A stretch of DNA of 64,000 nucleotides from Sideroxyarcus sp. (lineage in GTDB: Bacteria > Pseudomonadota > Gammaproteobacteria > Burkholderiales > Gallionellaceae), in assembly GCA_030651895.1 (NCBI GenBank), contig JAUSBR010000011.1, forward strand, positions 62,001-126,000, written 5' to 3'. The notes beneath the pieces are model-generated. The model saw only the letters and a list, made by a program, of their open reading frames with translations, had not been told where the DNA came from and did no database searches. The position numbers and the translations under genes were made by a program. Position 1 is the first letter of the stretch, and every line of letters starts with the position of its first letter. Positions 28,190-37,253 of the stretch are shown here, one piece after another.

Positions 28190-28330
28190 CTCGCTTCCCG
28201 CATTTATCGGGTGCGCGCCTATGTGAAAGAAGGACTGCCGGAATGTTTCGATACGCATCCGGCGATGATGGACAGTGCGCTGGCGATGCATCTGCGAAAG
28301 AGCAAAAACGCTACCGTTGTTCATCCATGA
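28190..28330 (+). pseudogene. 3' fragment of a second bacteriohemerythrin gene
   Basis: From about 28211 the + frame reads VRAYVKEGLPECFDTHPAMMDSALAMHLRK up to TGA 28330. This nearly matches residues 126 onward of the intact hemerythrin at 24870-25355. The part encoding the other di-iron ligands is absent. It sits just beyond the antiporter gene, so hemerythrin sequence flanks that gene on both sides, suggesting duplication followed by loss or an insertion event. Confidence 0.8.
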
Positions 28331-28624
28331 ATAAACGGTGTACCGCAGCCCGGCCCGGCGCAAGCGCCCTGCTGTCATGCCAGTCTTATTAATATGTCGC
28401 GCCCTCACCTGTCCGGCTCACATGCGAACGAAAACCTGCCCGGCAACTAGCGTCTGCTTGTTTACAGGTGATACACTTCGACGCCATGTACAAATCTTCA
28501 ACAGCGCACATCTTGATGACGCCAGCTCCGGCAAAACCACCGGATAGACGGCGTTCATGCATGTCACCGACCTGGTGAAAGACCTTCCAAAACTATCTGA
28601 ACCGCACACGAATCGAGCAGAACC
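28331..28624. other. Intergenic region ahead of nhaB
   Basis: 294 bases with no supported gene. A loose sigma-70-like pair (TTGTTT around 28459 and TACACT near 28475) is visible, but the spacing is poor. No sigma-54 site was found. Confidence 0.3.
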
Positions 28625-30127
28625 ATGACAACAGCAACCCAACCCGGCGTCCTTAAAGTCCTCGCCAATAGTTTCCTCGGCCATACACCGCGCTGGTACA
28701 AACTGGCCATCGTCGCCTGCCTCATCCTCAACGCGGTGGTGTTCTATACCGTCGGGCCGCTGATAACCGGCTGGCTGATCCTCGGCGAATTCATCTTTAC
28801 GCTGGCCATGGCTTTGAAGTGCTTTCCGCTGCAACCCGGCGGCCTGCTTGCTCTGGAGGCGGTCATCCTCGGTCTGACCGACACGCATACCGTCTACCGC
28901 GAGGTCGAACACGGCCTGCCGGTGCTGCTGCTGGTGATCTTCATGGTGGCGGGTGTGCATTTCCTGCGCGGCATGCTGTACCGCATGATCAGCCACATCC
29001 TGCTCGGCATCCATTCCCGACTCTTGCTCAACCTGGTCATCATCGTAGTGGTGTCGGTGTTCTCGGCTTTCCTCGATGCGCTCACCCTGCTGGCCGTGCT
29101 GGTCGCGGTGTCGATCGGCTTCTACGAGGTCTATCACAAAGTCGTTTCCTCCAAGGGCTATCACGAAGATCCCGACCTGACCGATGATTATGTCGATGAG
29201 CTGCATCGCGCCGACCTCGAGCAGTTCCGCGCCGTGCTGCGCAGCATGCTGATGCACGGTGCCATCGGCACGGCCATCGGCGGCGTCTGCACGCTGGTCG
29301 GCGAACCCGAGAACATCGTCATCGGCACCGAGGCGGGCTGGAGCTTCGTGGAGTTCTTCGTGAATGCGGCACCGTCCACCATCCCCACCCTGCTGGCCGG
29401 TTTTGCCACCTGTGTGGTGATCGAGAAATACAAATGGTTCGGCTACGGCGCGGAACTGCCTGCCGGTGTGCGCCAGATCCTGCTGGATGAAGACCGTCGC
29501 CAGCGCGCCAACCACACCGCGCGCGACCGCCTGATGCTCATCGCCCAGGCCGTGGTCGGGGTGCTGCTGGTGCTTGCGCTGGGCTTCCACGTCGCCGAGA
29601 TCGGCCTGATCGGTTTGGCGGTCATTGTCATCGTCTCGTCCATCGCGGGCGTCACCAACGAACACCATATCGCCGAAGCCTTCATGCCCGGCCTGCCGTT
29701 CGCTTCTCTGCTGGTGGTGTTCTACGTGATCGTGGCGATGATAAGCAGCCAGCACATGTTCGTTCCCATCATCCAGTGGGTGCTGGCGATGGAGGACCGC
29801 ATGCAGGTGTTCATGATCTTCGTCACCAACGGCGCACTGTCGGCCATCAGCGACAACGTATTCGTGGCCGCCATCTACATGAAAGAACTCAAGGCGGCAT
29901 TCGATGCGGGACTCACCAGCCGCGAGCTGTTCGATGCGCAATCCGTCGCGGTGGTGATGGGCACGGGCATCCCGAGTATGTCCACGCCCAACGGCCAGGC
30001 GGCTTTCCTATACCTGCTGACCTCGCAGATCGCGCCGCTGATCCGTCTCGGCTACGGGCGCATGCTGTGGATGGCGCTGCCCTATGCGATCGTCACGACG
30101 ATTGTTGCCGGGCTGACGCTGTACTGA
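28625..30127 (+). CDS. nhaB: Sodium/proton antiporter NhaB
   Basis: 500 residues with about a dozen membrane spans. NhaB patterns include TPRWYKLAIVACLILN, FLDALTLLAVLVAVSIGFYEVYH, GGVCTLVGEPENIVIG and FVTNGALSAISDNVFVAAIY. It exports sodium in exchange for protons. It converges on the rnf operon. If the Rnf complex here is driven by sodium, NhaB would supply or balance that gradient, which is inference from neighbourhood. Confidence 0.95.
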   Translation: MTTATQPGVLKVLANSFLGHTPRWYKLAIVACLILNAVVFYTVGPLITGWLILGEFIFTLAMALKCFPLQPGGLLALEAVILGLTDTHTVYREVEHGLPVLLLVIFMVAGVHFLRGMLYRMISHILLGIHSRLLLNLVIIVVVSVFSAFLDALTLLAVLVAVSIGFYEVYHKVVSSKGYHEDPDLTDDYVDELHRADLEQFRAVLRSMLMHGAIGTAIGGVCTLVGEPENIVIGTEAGWSFVEFFVNAAPSTIPTLLAGFATCVVIEKYKWFGYGAELPAGVRQILLDEDRRQRANHTARDRLMLIAQAVVGVLLVLALGFHVAEIGLIGLAVIVIVSSIAGVTNEHHIAEAFMPGLPFASLLVVFYVIVAMISSQHMFVPIIQWVLAMEDRMQVFMIFVTNGALSAISDNVFVAAIYMKELKAAFDAGLTSRELFDAQSVAVVMGTGIPSMSTPNGQAAFLYLLTSQIAPLIRLGYGRMLWMALPYAIVTTIVAGLTLY

Positions 30128-30211
30128 TCCTCACCTTGATGTCCTGCTGACGCTGGAGATTTTGCGGCTCCGGCGCGGCAGGCATCATTTCCGGCTCAAT
30201 AGCAAACCACT

Positions 30212-30490
30212 TCAATCCTCATCATCCCCGGCCATGACACGGCGCGGAACGGTGGCGGGATCGGCGGTGATGGCGCGATAGATCTCCACGCGGTCGCCGG
30301 GCTTCAGGGCCGCATCCAGTTCGGCCATCTTGCCGAAGATACCCACCTTGTATTCTGTCAGATCGATCTGCGGGAATTTCTGCAGGATGCCGGATTGGAC
30401 GATGGCTTGCTCAACCGTGGTCTCGTCCGGCACTTCGATGCGCAGCCAGAGCTGGCTTGCTGGTTCTGAAAAAGCGATACCGACTTGCAT
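30212..30490 (-). CDS. rnfH: RnfH family protein
   Basis: 92 residues with a ubiquitin-like fold pattern: VGIAFSEPASQLWLRIEVPD, VGIFGKMAELDAALKPGDRVEIYRAI. This is diagnostic of RnfH. ATG 30490 has AGGAGG five bases upstream; a GTG three bases earlier is less likely. It is the last gene of the rnf operon, as in A. vinelandii rnf1. Confidence 0.92.
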   Translation of the reverse strand: MQVGIAFSEPASQLWLRIEVPDETTVEQAIVQSGILQKFPQIDLTEYKVGIFGKMAELDAALKPGDRVEIYRAITADPATVPRRVMAGDDED

Positions 30491-30499
30491 CACATCCTC

Positions 30500-31177
30500 C
30501 TAACTTGCCGCCGCGACAGTTGCCGCGGCTTCCGCACGTTCCGCATGGCGACGGTCGATCACGCGCTTGGCGGCGAGCAACAACCCCACCGCCATGAAAC
30601 CGCCCGGCGGCAGGATCATCAGCAGGAAGCCCTTGTACTGCGGCACGATGGTGGTCTCGAGAAAGGCGAAAGCCGGCCCGAGCAGCAGGTGCGCGTTGGC
30701 GAACAGCGTGCCGCTGCCGAAGATCTCGCGCACGCCGCCGATCACCACCAGCGAGAGCGTGAAGCCGACACCCATCATCAGGCCGTCCAGCGCCGCATCG
30801 GCCACGCTGTTTTTGGAAGCGAACGCTTCGGCGCGGCCAAGGATGGCGCAGTTGACCACGATCAGCGCGATGAACAGACCGAGGACTTTATAGAGTTCAT
30901 GCGCCCAGGCATTCAGGCTCATGTCGACCAGCGTCACCAGCGTGGCAATGAGCACGATGTACACCGGGATGCGCACCTCGGGACTGATGAGATGACGCAC
31001 GCTGGAAACGATGATGTTGGAGAGCAGCAGCACCGCCGTGGTGGCCAGCCCCATGCCGAGACCGTTGGTGGCGGAACTGGTCACCGCCAGCAGCGGGCAC
31101 AGCGCGAGCATCTGCGCGAACACCACGTTGTTGTTCCACAGACCGTCTTTGGTGATGCGTGCGTATTTTTCGTTCAT
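30500..31177 (-). CDS. rnfE: Rnf electron transport complex subunit E
   Basis: 225 residues with six membrane spans, starting [29 protein letters not shown]-like ([18 protein letters not shown]) and [10 protein letters not shown] are family hallmarks shared with NqrD. It is an integral subunit with Cys ligands for a buried Fe-S centre. It overlaps rnfG by four bases. Confidence 0.96.
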   Translation of the reverse strand: MNEKYARITKDGLWNNNVVFAQMLALCPLLAVTSSATNGLGMGLATTAVLLLSNIIVSSVRHLISPEVRIPVYIVLIATLVTLVDMSLNAWAHELYKVLGLFIALIVVNCAILGRAEAFASKNSVADAALDGLMMGVGFTLSLVVIGGVREIFGSGTLFANAHLLLGPAFAFLETTIVPQYKGFLLMILPPGGFMAVGLLLAAKRVIDRRHAERAEAAATVAAAS

Positions 31178-31794
31178 TTCACACCTCCCGCTTCATCCAG
31201 CAAGGCACTCTTGTTGCCCTCAAAGAACTCCAGCCCGCCCTTCACCGCGTTCACCACGCCGCGCGGGGTGATAGTCGCTCCGGCGAACTGGTCGAACACA
31301 CCGCCGTCCTTCTTCACCGCCCATTTGTCCGCGGCCGGTTCGCCCAGCCACTTGCCTTCGAAGGAATGAATCCAGTCGCCCTTGGCCGGCTCGATCTTGT
31401 CGCCCAGTCCCGGTGTCTCCTTGTGGCTGATGACGCGCACGCCGAGGATCTTGCCTTCGCGCGACACGCCCATCACGCACACGATGTTGCCCGCATAGCC
31501 GTTACCGATCACTTGGTACACCACCGCCTCCACCTTGCCCGCGCGGCGGCCGCGATAAACCAGCACCTCGCCTTTTTTTCCCGTCAGCGTGACGGTATCT
31601 TTGAGCAGGTCGTTCTCATATTCGCCCGGCAGCACCTGCGCCAGCGACTGTTTGAGGTCGGCCGCTTCCGCCGCCTTGATGTCCGCTTCGGTGGCTTGCG
31701 AGAAGAATGACAGCAATGCACTGGTGAGCAGTGCTGCGCCGCCGAGCAGCAGGCCCTGATAGACCAGTTTTCCGCGCAGTTCTTCGAGTTTCAT
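31174..31794 (-). CDS. rnfG: Rnf electron transport complex subunit G
   Basis: 206 residues: one N-terminal membrane span and a periplasmic FMN-binding domain. The flavinylation motif is at the C-terminal side, where [10 protein letters not shown] keeps the Thr to which FMN is covalently attached (S/T-GATxT). It overlaps rnfE, and its start is two bases from the rnfD stop. Confidence 0.95.
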   Translation of the reverse strand: MKLEELRGKLVYQGLLLGGAALLTSALLSFFSQATEADIKAAEAADLKQSLAQVLPGEYENDLLKDTVTLTGKKGEVLVYRGRRAGKVEAVVYQVIGNGYAGNIVCVMGVSREGKILGVRVISHKETPGLGDKIEPAKGDWIHSFEGKWLGEPAADKWAVKKDGGVFDQFAGATITPRGVVNAVKGGLEFFEGNKSALLDEAGGVK

Positions 31795-31795
31795 C

Positions 31796-32848
31796 TCACG
31801 ACTCCTTCTTCACAGCCAGCGCCGCGCCCTTGCGGTCGCGACCGTAGATGCGCGGTTTGACGTACTGATCGATGATGGGTGTGGCCGCGTTCATCAGCAG
31901 CACGGCGAAGGCCACACCTTCCGGATAACCGCCCCAGGTGCGGATGATCCAGGTGAGCAGGCCGCAACCGAGACCGAAGATGAACTGACCGAGCGCGGTG
32001 TTGGGCGAGGTGACCGGATCGGTGATGATGAAGAACGCGCCCAGCATCAGCCCGCCCGAAAGCAGGTGCACCATCGGTCCCGCATAGTGGTTGGCGTCTA
32101 TGGCGTTGAACAGCAGCGCGGGCGCGGCCACACCGAGCAGCATGGCAACAGGCGCATGCCAGGTGATGATGCGGCGCGCGATGAGGAACAGACCGCCGAT
32201 CAGCAACAGCACGGCCGCTGTCTCGCCGAGACTGCCCGCACGGCTGCCCCACAACATATCGAGCGGTGCGTAGTAACCGGTGAGCGCCTGATCGAGACCG
32301 ATGCCGCGCGTGAACTCGGTCTTCACGTGGCCGAGCAGCGAGGCGCTGGCCATGCCGTCAATGGGCTGGCTGAAGAAGGTGATGCGCAAACTTTCGAGCA
32401 GACCTGGCGCTTGCGAGGGCGCGACCCAAGTGGTCATCTCCAGCGGGAACGAGATCAGCAGCATCACACGCGCGGCCATCGCCGGGTTGAACACGTTCTG
32501 TCCCAGCCCGCCGAACACCTGCTTGCCGATGATGATTGCGAACAGACTGCCGAGCACCGCGATCCACCAGGGCGCATAGGGAGGCAGCGACAAGGCCAGC
32601 AGCCATGCGGTCAAAATTCCGGAACCATCCATCAGCACCGGGCGCACCTTGCGGCCCTGCATGCGCACGACGAAGGTCTCACCGAGGATGGCCGCGATGA
32701 GCGACACCGCCCACAGGTTGACTGCGGGCCAGCCGTACAACCAGAAACTGAACAGCGTGGCGGGCGTAAGTGCGAGCAGCACGGTGGCCATCACCTTGCC
32801 GATGGAAACGGGTGCGTGGGCGTGGGGAGAATGGGCGATGGCGTTCAT
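31796..32848 (-). CDS. rnfD: Rnf electron transport complex subunit D
   Basis: 350 residues, about nine spans. Typical patterns include GSGILTAWLLALSLPPYAPWWI, GQNVFNPAMAARVMLLISFP and FFIITDPVTSPNT; the last resembles the flavinylation neighbourhood of the NqrB/RnfD family. It is an ion-translocating membrane subunit. It overlaps rnfC by four bases. Confidence 0.96.
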   Translation of the reverse strand: MNAIAHSPHAHAPVSIGKVMATVLLALTPATLFSFWLYGWPAVNLWAVSLIAAILGETFVVRMQGRKVRPVLMDGSGILTAWLLALSLPPYAPWWIAVLGSLFAIIIGKQVFGGLGQNVFNPAMAARVMLLISFPLEMTTWVAPSQAPGLLESLRITFFSQPIDGMASASLLGHVKTEFTRGIGLDQALTGYYAPLDMLWGSRAGSLGETAAVLLLIGGLFLIARRIITWHAPVAMLLGVAAPALLFNAIDANHYAGPMVHLLSGGLMLGAFFIITDPVTSPNTALGQFIFGLGCGLLTWIIRTWGGYPEGVAFAVLLMNAATPIIDQYVKPRIYGRDRKGAALAVKKES

Positions 32849-34329
32849 ACGGTCTCCGTTGCTGCTTTGGCTGCAGCTTCCTTGGCCGCGCGTTCTTTCG
32901 CCTCGCGCGCCGCTTTGCGTTTCGCTGCCGCTTCGGCGCGTTCACGTTCGATGCGTGCCAGGCGTTCATTGCGCGCGTCGGCCAGTTTCTTGGTCGCTTC
33001 CTGTTTCAGTTTGCTGCGTTCCTGCGCGGCGAGGTCGCCCTTGGCGTAGTTGAAAAAATGCACCAGCGGGATATGCGCCGGACAGACATAGGAACAGGAG
33101 CCGCAGGCGATGCAATCCTTGAGTCCCAGCGCGACCGCGCCGGCCAGATCGGCAGTGCGGATATGCGCCGCCATCTCCAGCGGCAACAGGCCGACCGGAC
33201 AGGCGCGCACACAGGTGGAACAACGGATGCATGGCGAGGCTTCGGCGTGGCCTATCTCGGATGCCAGCAGTGCCAGCACACCGCTCGTTCCCTTCACCAC
33301 CGGCACATTGGTGTTGGTGAATTGCTGGCCCATCATCGGGCCGCCCAATACCAGACGCGCGGCAGGCTGCGCGTAACCGTCGGCGAAATCAATGAGCTCC
33401 TGCACCGGTGTACCGACCAGCGCTTCGACATTGCATGCGGTCTTGATCGCGCCGCCGCTGAGGGTGACGATGCGCGAGATCAGCGGTTTGCCGTAGCGGA
33501 CCGCCTGCTGCACGGCAAATGCGGTGGCGACGTTGTGCACCAGCACACCGATGTCGGCGGGACGTCCGCCTGCGGGGATCTCCATGCCGGTGAGCACCTG
33601 GATGATCTGCTTCTCGGAACCCATCGGATACATGCTGGGCATCGCCACGACTTTGACTTCGCTATTGCCGGCTGCGGCCTGCATGGCGGCGATGGCTTCG
33701 GGTTTGTTGTCCTCGATACCGACCAGTATCTCTTTTGCATCCACGGCATGCGCGATCAGACGGATGCCTTCGACGATCTCGACAGCGCGTTCGCGCATGA
33801 TGCGGTCATCACAGGTGAGATAAGGTTCGCATTCGCCGCCGTTCATGATCAGCGTCTGCACGCCGCTGTTGCGGCTGAGATTCAATTTGAGCGCGGACGG
33901 GAAGGTCGCGCCACCGAGACCCACGATGCCTGCCGCCGCGACGCGCGCGGCGACTTCTTCCGGTCTCAGCAAAAATGGCATATCCACCGTTTCGATCTGC
34001 ATCCACTTGTCTTCGCCGTCGCTCTCCAGCGTGATGGTCGGCACCGGCAAGCCGGAGGGATGCGGTGCGACATGATCGCCGAGTGCCGTGATGGTGCCGG
34101 AGGTCGGCGCATGGATGGAGGAAGAGACTGCGCCCTGCGCGCTGGCGAGGAGCTGGCCTTTCAACACCTTGTCACCCACCTTCACCACGGGAGTAGCCGG
34201 CGCGCCGATGTGCTGTTGCAAAGGAACATACAGTTTCTTCGGCAACGGCAGTGTGCGGATATGGCGCTCGGCGGACAGGTCCTTGTTGCCCTCGGGATGG
34301 ACGCCGCCTTTCAGATCGAACAGTTTCAT
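32845..34329 (-). CDS. rnfC: Rnf electron transport complex subunit C
   Basis: 494 residues from ATG 34329 (MKLFDLKGGVHPEG). It has an NADH/FMN-binding Nqo1-like core with GLGGATFPSALKLN and two 4Fe-4S motifs (CIRCSTCVRACP and CIACGSCSYVCP). A C-terminal Lys/Ala/Glu-rich helical tail, as is common in gammaproteobacterial RnfC, completes it. It is the peripheral NADH-oxidising subunit. Confidence 0.96.
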   Translation of the reverse strand: MKLFDLKGGVHPEGNKDLSAERHIRTLPLPKKLYVPLQQHIGAPATPVVKVGDKVLKGQLLASAQGAVSSSIHAPTSGTITALGDHVAPHPSGLPVPTITLESDGEDKWMQIETVDMPFLLRPEEVAARVAAAGIVGLGGATFPSALKLNLSRNSGVQTLIMNGGECEPYLTCDDRIMRERAVEIVEGIRLIAHAVDAKEILVGIEDNKPEAIAAMQAAAGNSEVKVVAMPSMYPMGSEKQIIQVLTGMEIPAGGRPADIGVLVHNVATAFAVQQAVRYGKPLISRIVTLSGGAIKTACNVEALVGTPVQELIDFADGYAQPAARLVLGGPMMGQQFTNTNVPVVKGTSGVLALLASEIGHAEASPCIRCSTCVRACPVGLLPLEMAAHIRTADLAGAVALGLKDCIACGSCSYVCPAHIPLVHFFNYAKGDLAAQERSKLKQEATKKLADARNERLARIERERAEAAAKRKAAREAKERAAKEAAAKAATETV

Positions 34330-34862
34330 GCTGCCTCCGCTCTCGGCTTGTTCCAGTACCAGGATTGCAACGTGACCGGCACGGGCTGCAGTTTCACCGA
34401 TTCGGTCGGGCACACTTCCTCGCATTTACCGCACGCAGTGCAGGCTTCGCGGAACACCACATGGATCTGCTGCGCCGCGCCCATGATGGCGTCGGTGGGA
34501 CATACTTTGAAACAGCGCGTGCAGCCGATGCATATCTCTTCCTTGATCTCGGCGATCATCGGCCCCTTGTCCGCGACTCCGGACAGGTCGGCTTCGACGC
34601 CCAGTTTGGCCGCCAGCGCCTGCGCCAGTGCGACACCGCCGGGCGGACACAGCGTGACGGCCGCATTGCCCTCGGCCAGCGCCTGCGCCGCACCGGTGCA
34701 ACCGGGGAAGCCGCACTGCCCGCATTGCGAGCCTGGCAACAACTGTTCGATCTCGGCGACCAGCGGGTTACCCTCGACTTTCAGATAGCGCGCGGCAACG
34801 CCGAGCAGCAAGCCGAGCACGGCGCCCAATAGAGTCAAACTGATGATTGCTGCAAACAACAT
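34326..34862 (-). CDS. rnfB: Rnf electron transport complex subunit B
   Basis: 178 residues. An N-terminal span (about 3-22) is followed by a CGQCGFPGC Fe-S motif and two ferredoxin motifs (CIGCTRCFKVCP and CTACGKCEEVCP). It takes electrons through Fe-S clusters to the soluble ferredoxin. It overlaps rnfC by four bases and lies 12 bases after rnfA. Confidence 0.96.
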   Translation of the reverse strand: MLFAAIISLTLLGAVLGLLLGVAARYLKVEGNPLVAEIEQLLPGSQCGQCGFPGCTGAAQALAEGNAAVTLCPPGGVALAQALAAKLGVEADLSGVADKGPMIAEIKEEICIGCTRCFKVCPTDAIMGAAQQIHVVFREACTACGKCEEVCPTESVKLQPVPVTLQSWYWNKPRAEAA

Positions 34863-34874
34863 TCCAAATCTCCT

Positions 34875-35450
34875 TTACGCCAAACCCGCAAACCCCATGA
34901 ACGCCAGCGCCAGCAAACTCGCGGTGACGAAACCGATGGGTGCGCCGCTGAATGCCGGCGGCACCTGTGCCAGCGCCAGGCGCACGCGCAACCCGGTAAA
35001 CAACAGCATCACCAGCATGAAGCCAAGCGCGGAACCGAAGCCGTACATCAGGCTGTGCACGAAGTCGCTCTTCTCCTGCACATTGAGCAGCGCCACACCG
35101 AGCACCGCGCAGTTGGTGGTGATGAGCGGCAGATAGATGCCGAGCACCTGGTACAGGCCGGGACTGAATTTGCGGATCGCCATCTCGGTAAATTGCACCG
35201 TCGCCGCGATGGTGAGGATGAAGGCGAGGATGCGCAGGTACTGGATGCCCAGCGGCATCAGCAGCCAGTGCTCCAGCATCCAGCTTGCAGCAGTGGCAAA
35301 GGTCAGCACGAAGGTGGTGGCCAAGCCCATGCCGAGCGCGCCGTCCATCTTCTTGGACACGCCCATGAACGGGCACAGCCCGAGGAACTTCACCAGCACC
35401 ACGTTGTTCACCAGCGCGGTGCCCAGCAGCAGTAACAGAAACTCACTCAT
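34875..35450 (-). CDS. rnfA: Rnf electron transport complex subunit A
   Basis: 191 residues from ATG 35450, six spans, starting [31 protein letters not shown]. Cys residues in GLCPF and TNCAVLG ligate the shared RnfA/E centre. It is the first gene of rnfABCDGEH and lies behind a perfect sigma-54 promoter. Confidence 0.97.
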   Translation of the reverse strand: MSEFLLLLLGTALVNNVVLVKFLGLCPFMGVSKKMDGALGMGLATTFVLTFATAASWMLEHWLLMPLGIQYLRILAFILTIAATVQFTEMAIRKFSPGLYQVLGIYLPLITTNCAVLGVALLNVQEKSDFVHSLMYGFGSALGFMLVMLLFTGLRVRLALAQVPPAFSGAPIGFVTASLLALAFMGFAGLA

Positions 35451-35476
35451 ATATACGATCTCCTGCCCTCTCGTCT

Positions 35477-35491
35477 GCAAGCGGCGTGCCA
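35477..35491 (-). promoter_or_regulatory. Sigma-54 promoter of the rnf operon
   Basis: On the minus strand TGGCACGCCGCTTGC (then A) matches TGGCACG-N4-TTGCA at all fixed positions, 27 bases before the rnfA start. The NifA site at 35598-35613 lies 107 bases upstream. Confidence 0.92.
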
Positions 35492-35597
35492 ACGCCTGCG
35501 CACCGAAGCGGGACGCACGGAATCAGGCGTTTGGCGGGCAAACGCACCAGACAGGTGCGGAAAACCTTTGTCGTTGTCGGGTCGGGGGGTGTGCCGA

Positions 35598-35613
35598 TGT
35601 AGCAAACGCTACA
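35598..35613. promoter_or_regulatory. NifA upstream activator site between rnfA and nifL
   Basis: TGT, AGCAAACGCT, ACA is an exact TGT-N10-ACA. It resembles the nifH site in its outer bases (TGTAGC and GCTACA). It lies in the 255-base divergent gap and serves rnfA; no sigma-54 promoter facing nifL was found. Confidence 0.85.
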
Positions 35614-35705
35614 ACTGGCGCGACTTGCGGCGATGAACGAAAACAGGAATTCACAGGCATGGTTATTGCTGAAGTAGCTGTGTCTTCTATCAACCGGAGC
35701 TTTCC

Positions 35706-37253
35706 ATGTCCAAGCAAACAGCCGCACCGACCACGCCGGCTACTTCAAGCGAAGTGCCGATGCACCTCTTCCGCAAAGCGGTGGAGCAAGCCGCGCTGGC
35801 CATCTCCATCACCGATGCGCACGCCAACATCCTGTATGCCAACGGCGCGTTCCAGCGCATCACCGGCTATGGTCAGGACGAGGTCGTCGGCCACAACGAA
35901 TCCATCCTCTCCTATCGCGTCACACCCAAGCTGGTGTACGAGACACTGTGGGCGCAGATCCAGCGCCAGCGTCCGTGGAACGGTCTGCTGGTGAACAAAC
36001 GCAAGGACGGCAGCCGCTATCTGGCCGATGTCACCATCACACCCGTCGTGAGCGAAGACGGCGACACCACGCATTACCTCGGCATGCACCGCGACGTGAC
36101 CGAGGTGCACCGCCTCGAACGCCAGGTGCAGAACCAGAAGACGCTGATCGAATCGGTGGTGGACGCGGCGCAGGTCGCCATCGTGCTGCTCGACGAAAAA
36201 GAACGTGTCGTGCTGGACAACCAGGAATACAAGAAACTCATCGGCGACCTCGGCAAAGAACCGGCGTTGAAACTGCTGGCTGCCCTGCGCGAACAGATGG
36301 GCGATGCCTTCGCCACGGCCCACGACAAACACCGCAATATCGCCGCGCGCGAGGTGTGCATCGAGACGCCGAAGAAGATGTCGCGCTGGTTCTCCTGCGC
36401 GATCTCATGGTTCGAGGAACACGATGTCGGCGCTGACGCGTTCTATGAACCGCTGCGCCGCCACTACCTGCTGCTCACCATCCAGGACATCAGCGAGATC
36501 AAGCGCCAGCAGGAGGCGTTGCGCATCAACAGCCTGCGCGCATTGCTGTCCGAGCAGGAACGTATCCAGGGTCTGCGCGAGACGCTGGCCGGCGCGGTCT
36601 ACCAACTGGAAGGTCCGCTCAACATGCTGAGCGCGGTAGCCAACATGATGGAACGCAAGCGCGACAGTGGCGCCGACCTGCCCGCCGCCAGCGCGCTGGA
36701 AGAAGCGATGCAGAAGAGCCGCGAGGCGCTGGAGAAACTGCGCGCCTGCATCCCCAACCAGAGCACCGAGGCGATGCAGCCGGTCGACCTCAACGAGGTG
36801 CTGGTCGACGTGCTCAAGCTCGCCACCGCCAACCTGCTCAGCACCGGCGTGGTGGTGGAGTGGCAGCCTTCAAGCGACACGGCAACCATCTCCGGCCATC
36901 CGGCGCAACTGACCAACCTGTTCAAGCAACTGGTCACCAACGCGATCGAGGCGATGAACGAACGCCGCGGCGGCTCGCGCGAACTGCGCCTGAGCTGCAT
37001 GACCCGCGCCGACCATATCGAAGTGCTGGTCGAAGACAGCGGTCCCGGCATCGCCGACGACTTGCGTTACCAGGTGTTCCAACCTTTCTTCACCACCAAG
37101 GGCGCGGCAAAACAGCACCTCGGTCTCGGTCTGGCGATGGCGCAGGAAGTGGTGAACCGTCACGGCGGCATCATCGACATCGATCCGGCGTACCGCAGCG
37201 GCTGCCGTGTGCGCGTCCAACTTCCCTATCTGGCGGGAGGCAACCATGTCTGA
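35706..37253 (+). CDS. nifL: NifL, redox/nitrogen-status anti-activator of NifA
   Basis: 515 residues. PAS1 covers about 20-140 ([25 protein letters not shown]), the flavin-type sensor domain in NifL. A second PAS-like domain spans about 150-290. The H region reads [17 protein letters not shown], with no His where kinases have one. A GHKL ATP-binding domain ends the protein ([30 protein letters not shown]). It inhibits NifA in oxygen or fixed nitrogen. It overlaps nifA by eight bases. Confidence 0.95.
   Translation: MSKQTAAPTTPATSSEVPMHLFRKAVEQAALAISITDAHANILYANGAFQRITGYGQDEVVGHNESILSYRVTPKLVYETLWAQIQRQRPWNGLLVNKRKDGSRYLADVTITPVVSEDGDTTHYLGMHRDVTEVHRLERQVQNQKTLIESVVDAAQVAIVLLDEKERVVLDNQEYKKLIGDLGKEPALKLLAALREQMGDAFATAHDKHRNIAAREVCIETPKKMSRWFSCAISWFEEHDVGADAFYEPLRRHYLLLTIQDISEIKRQQEALRINSLRALLSEQERIQGLRETLAGAVYQLEGPLNMLSAVANMMERKRDSGADLPAASALEEAMQKSREALEKLRACIPNQSTEAMQPVDLNEVLVDVLKLATANLLSTGVVVEWQPSSDTATISGHPAQLTNLFKQLVTNAIEAMNERRGGSRELRLSCMTRADHIEVLVEDSGPGIADDLRYQVFQPFFTTKGAAKQHLGLGLAMAQEVVNRHGGIIDIDPAYRSGCRVRVQLPYLAGGNHV

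Noticed and set aside
35613-35705. TGGCGCGACTTGC as a sigma-54 promoter for nifL
   Set aside because: The spacing between the GG and GC elements is two bases too short.
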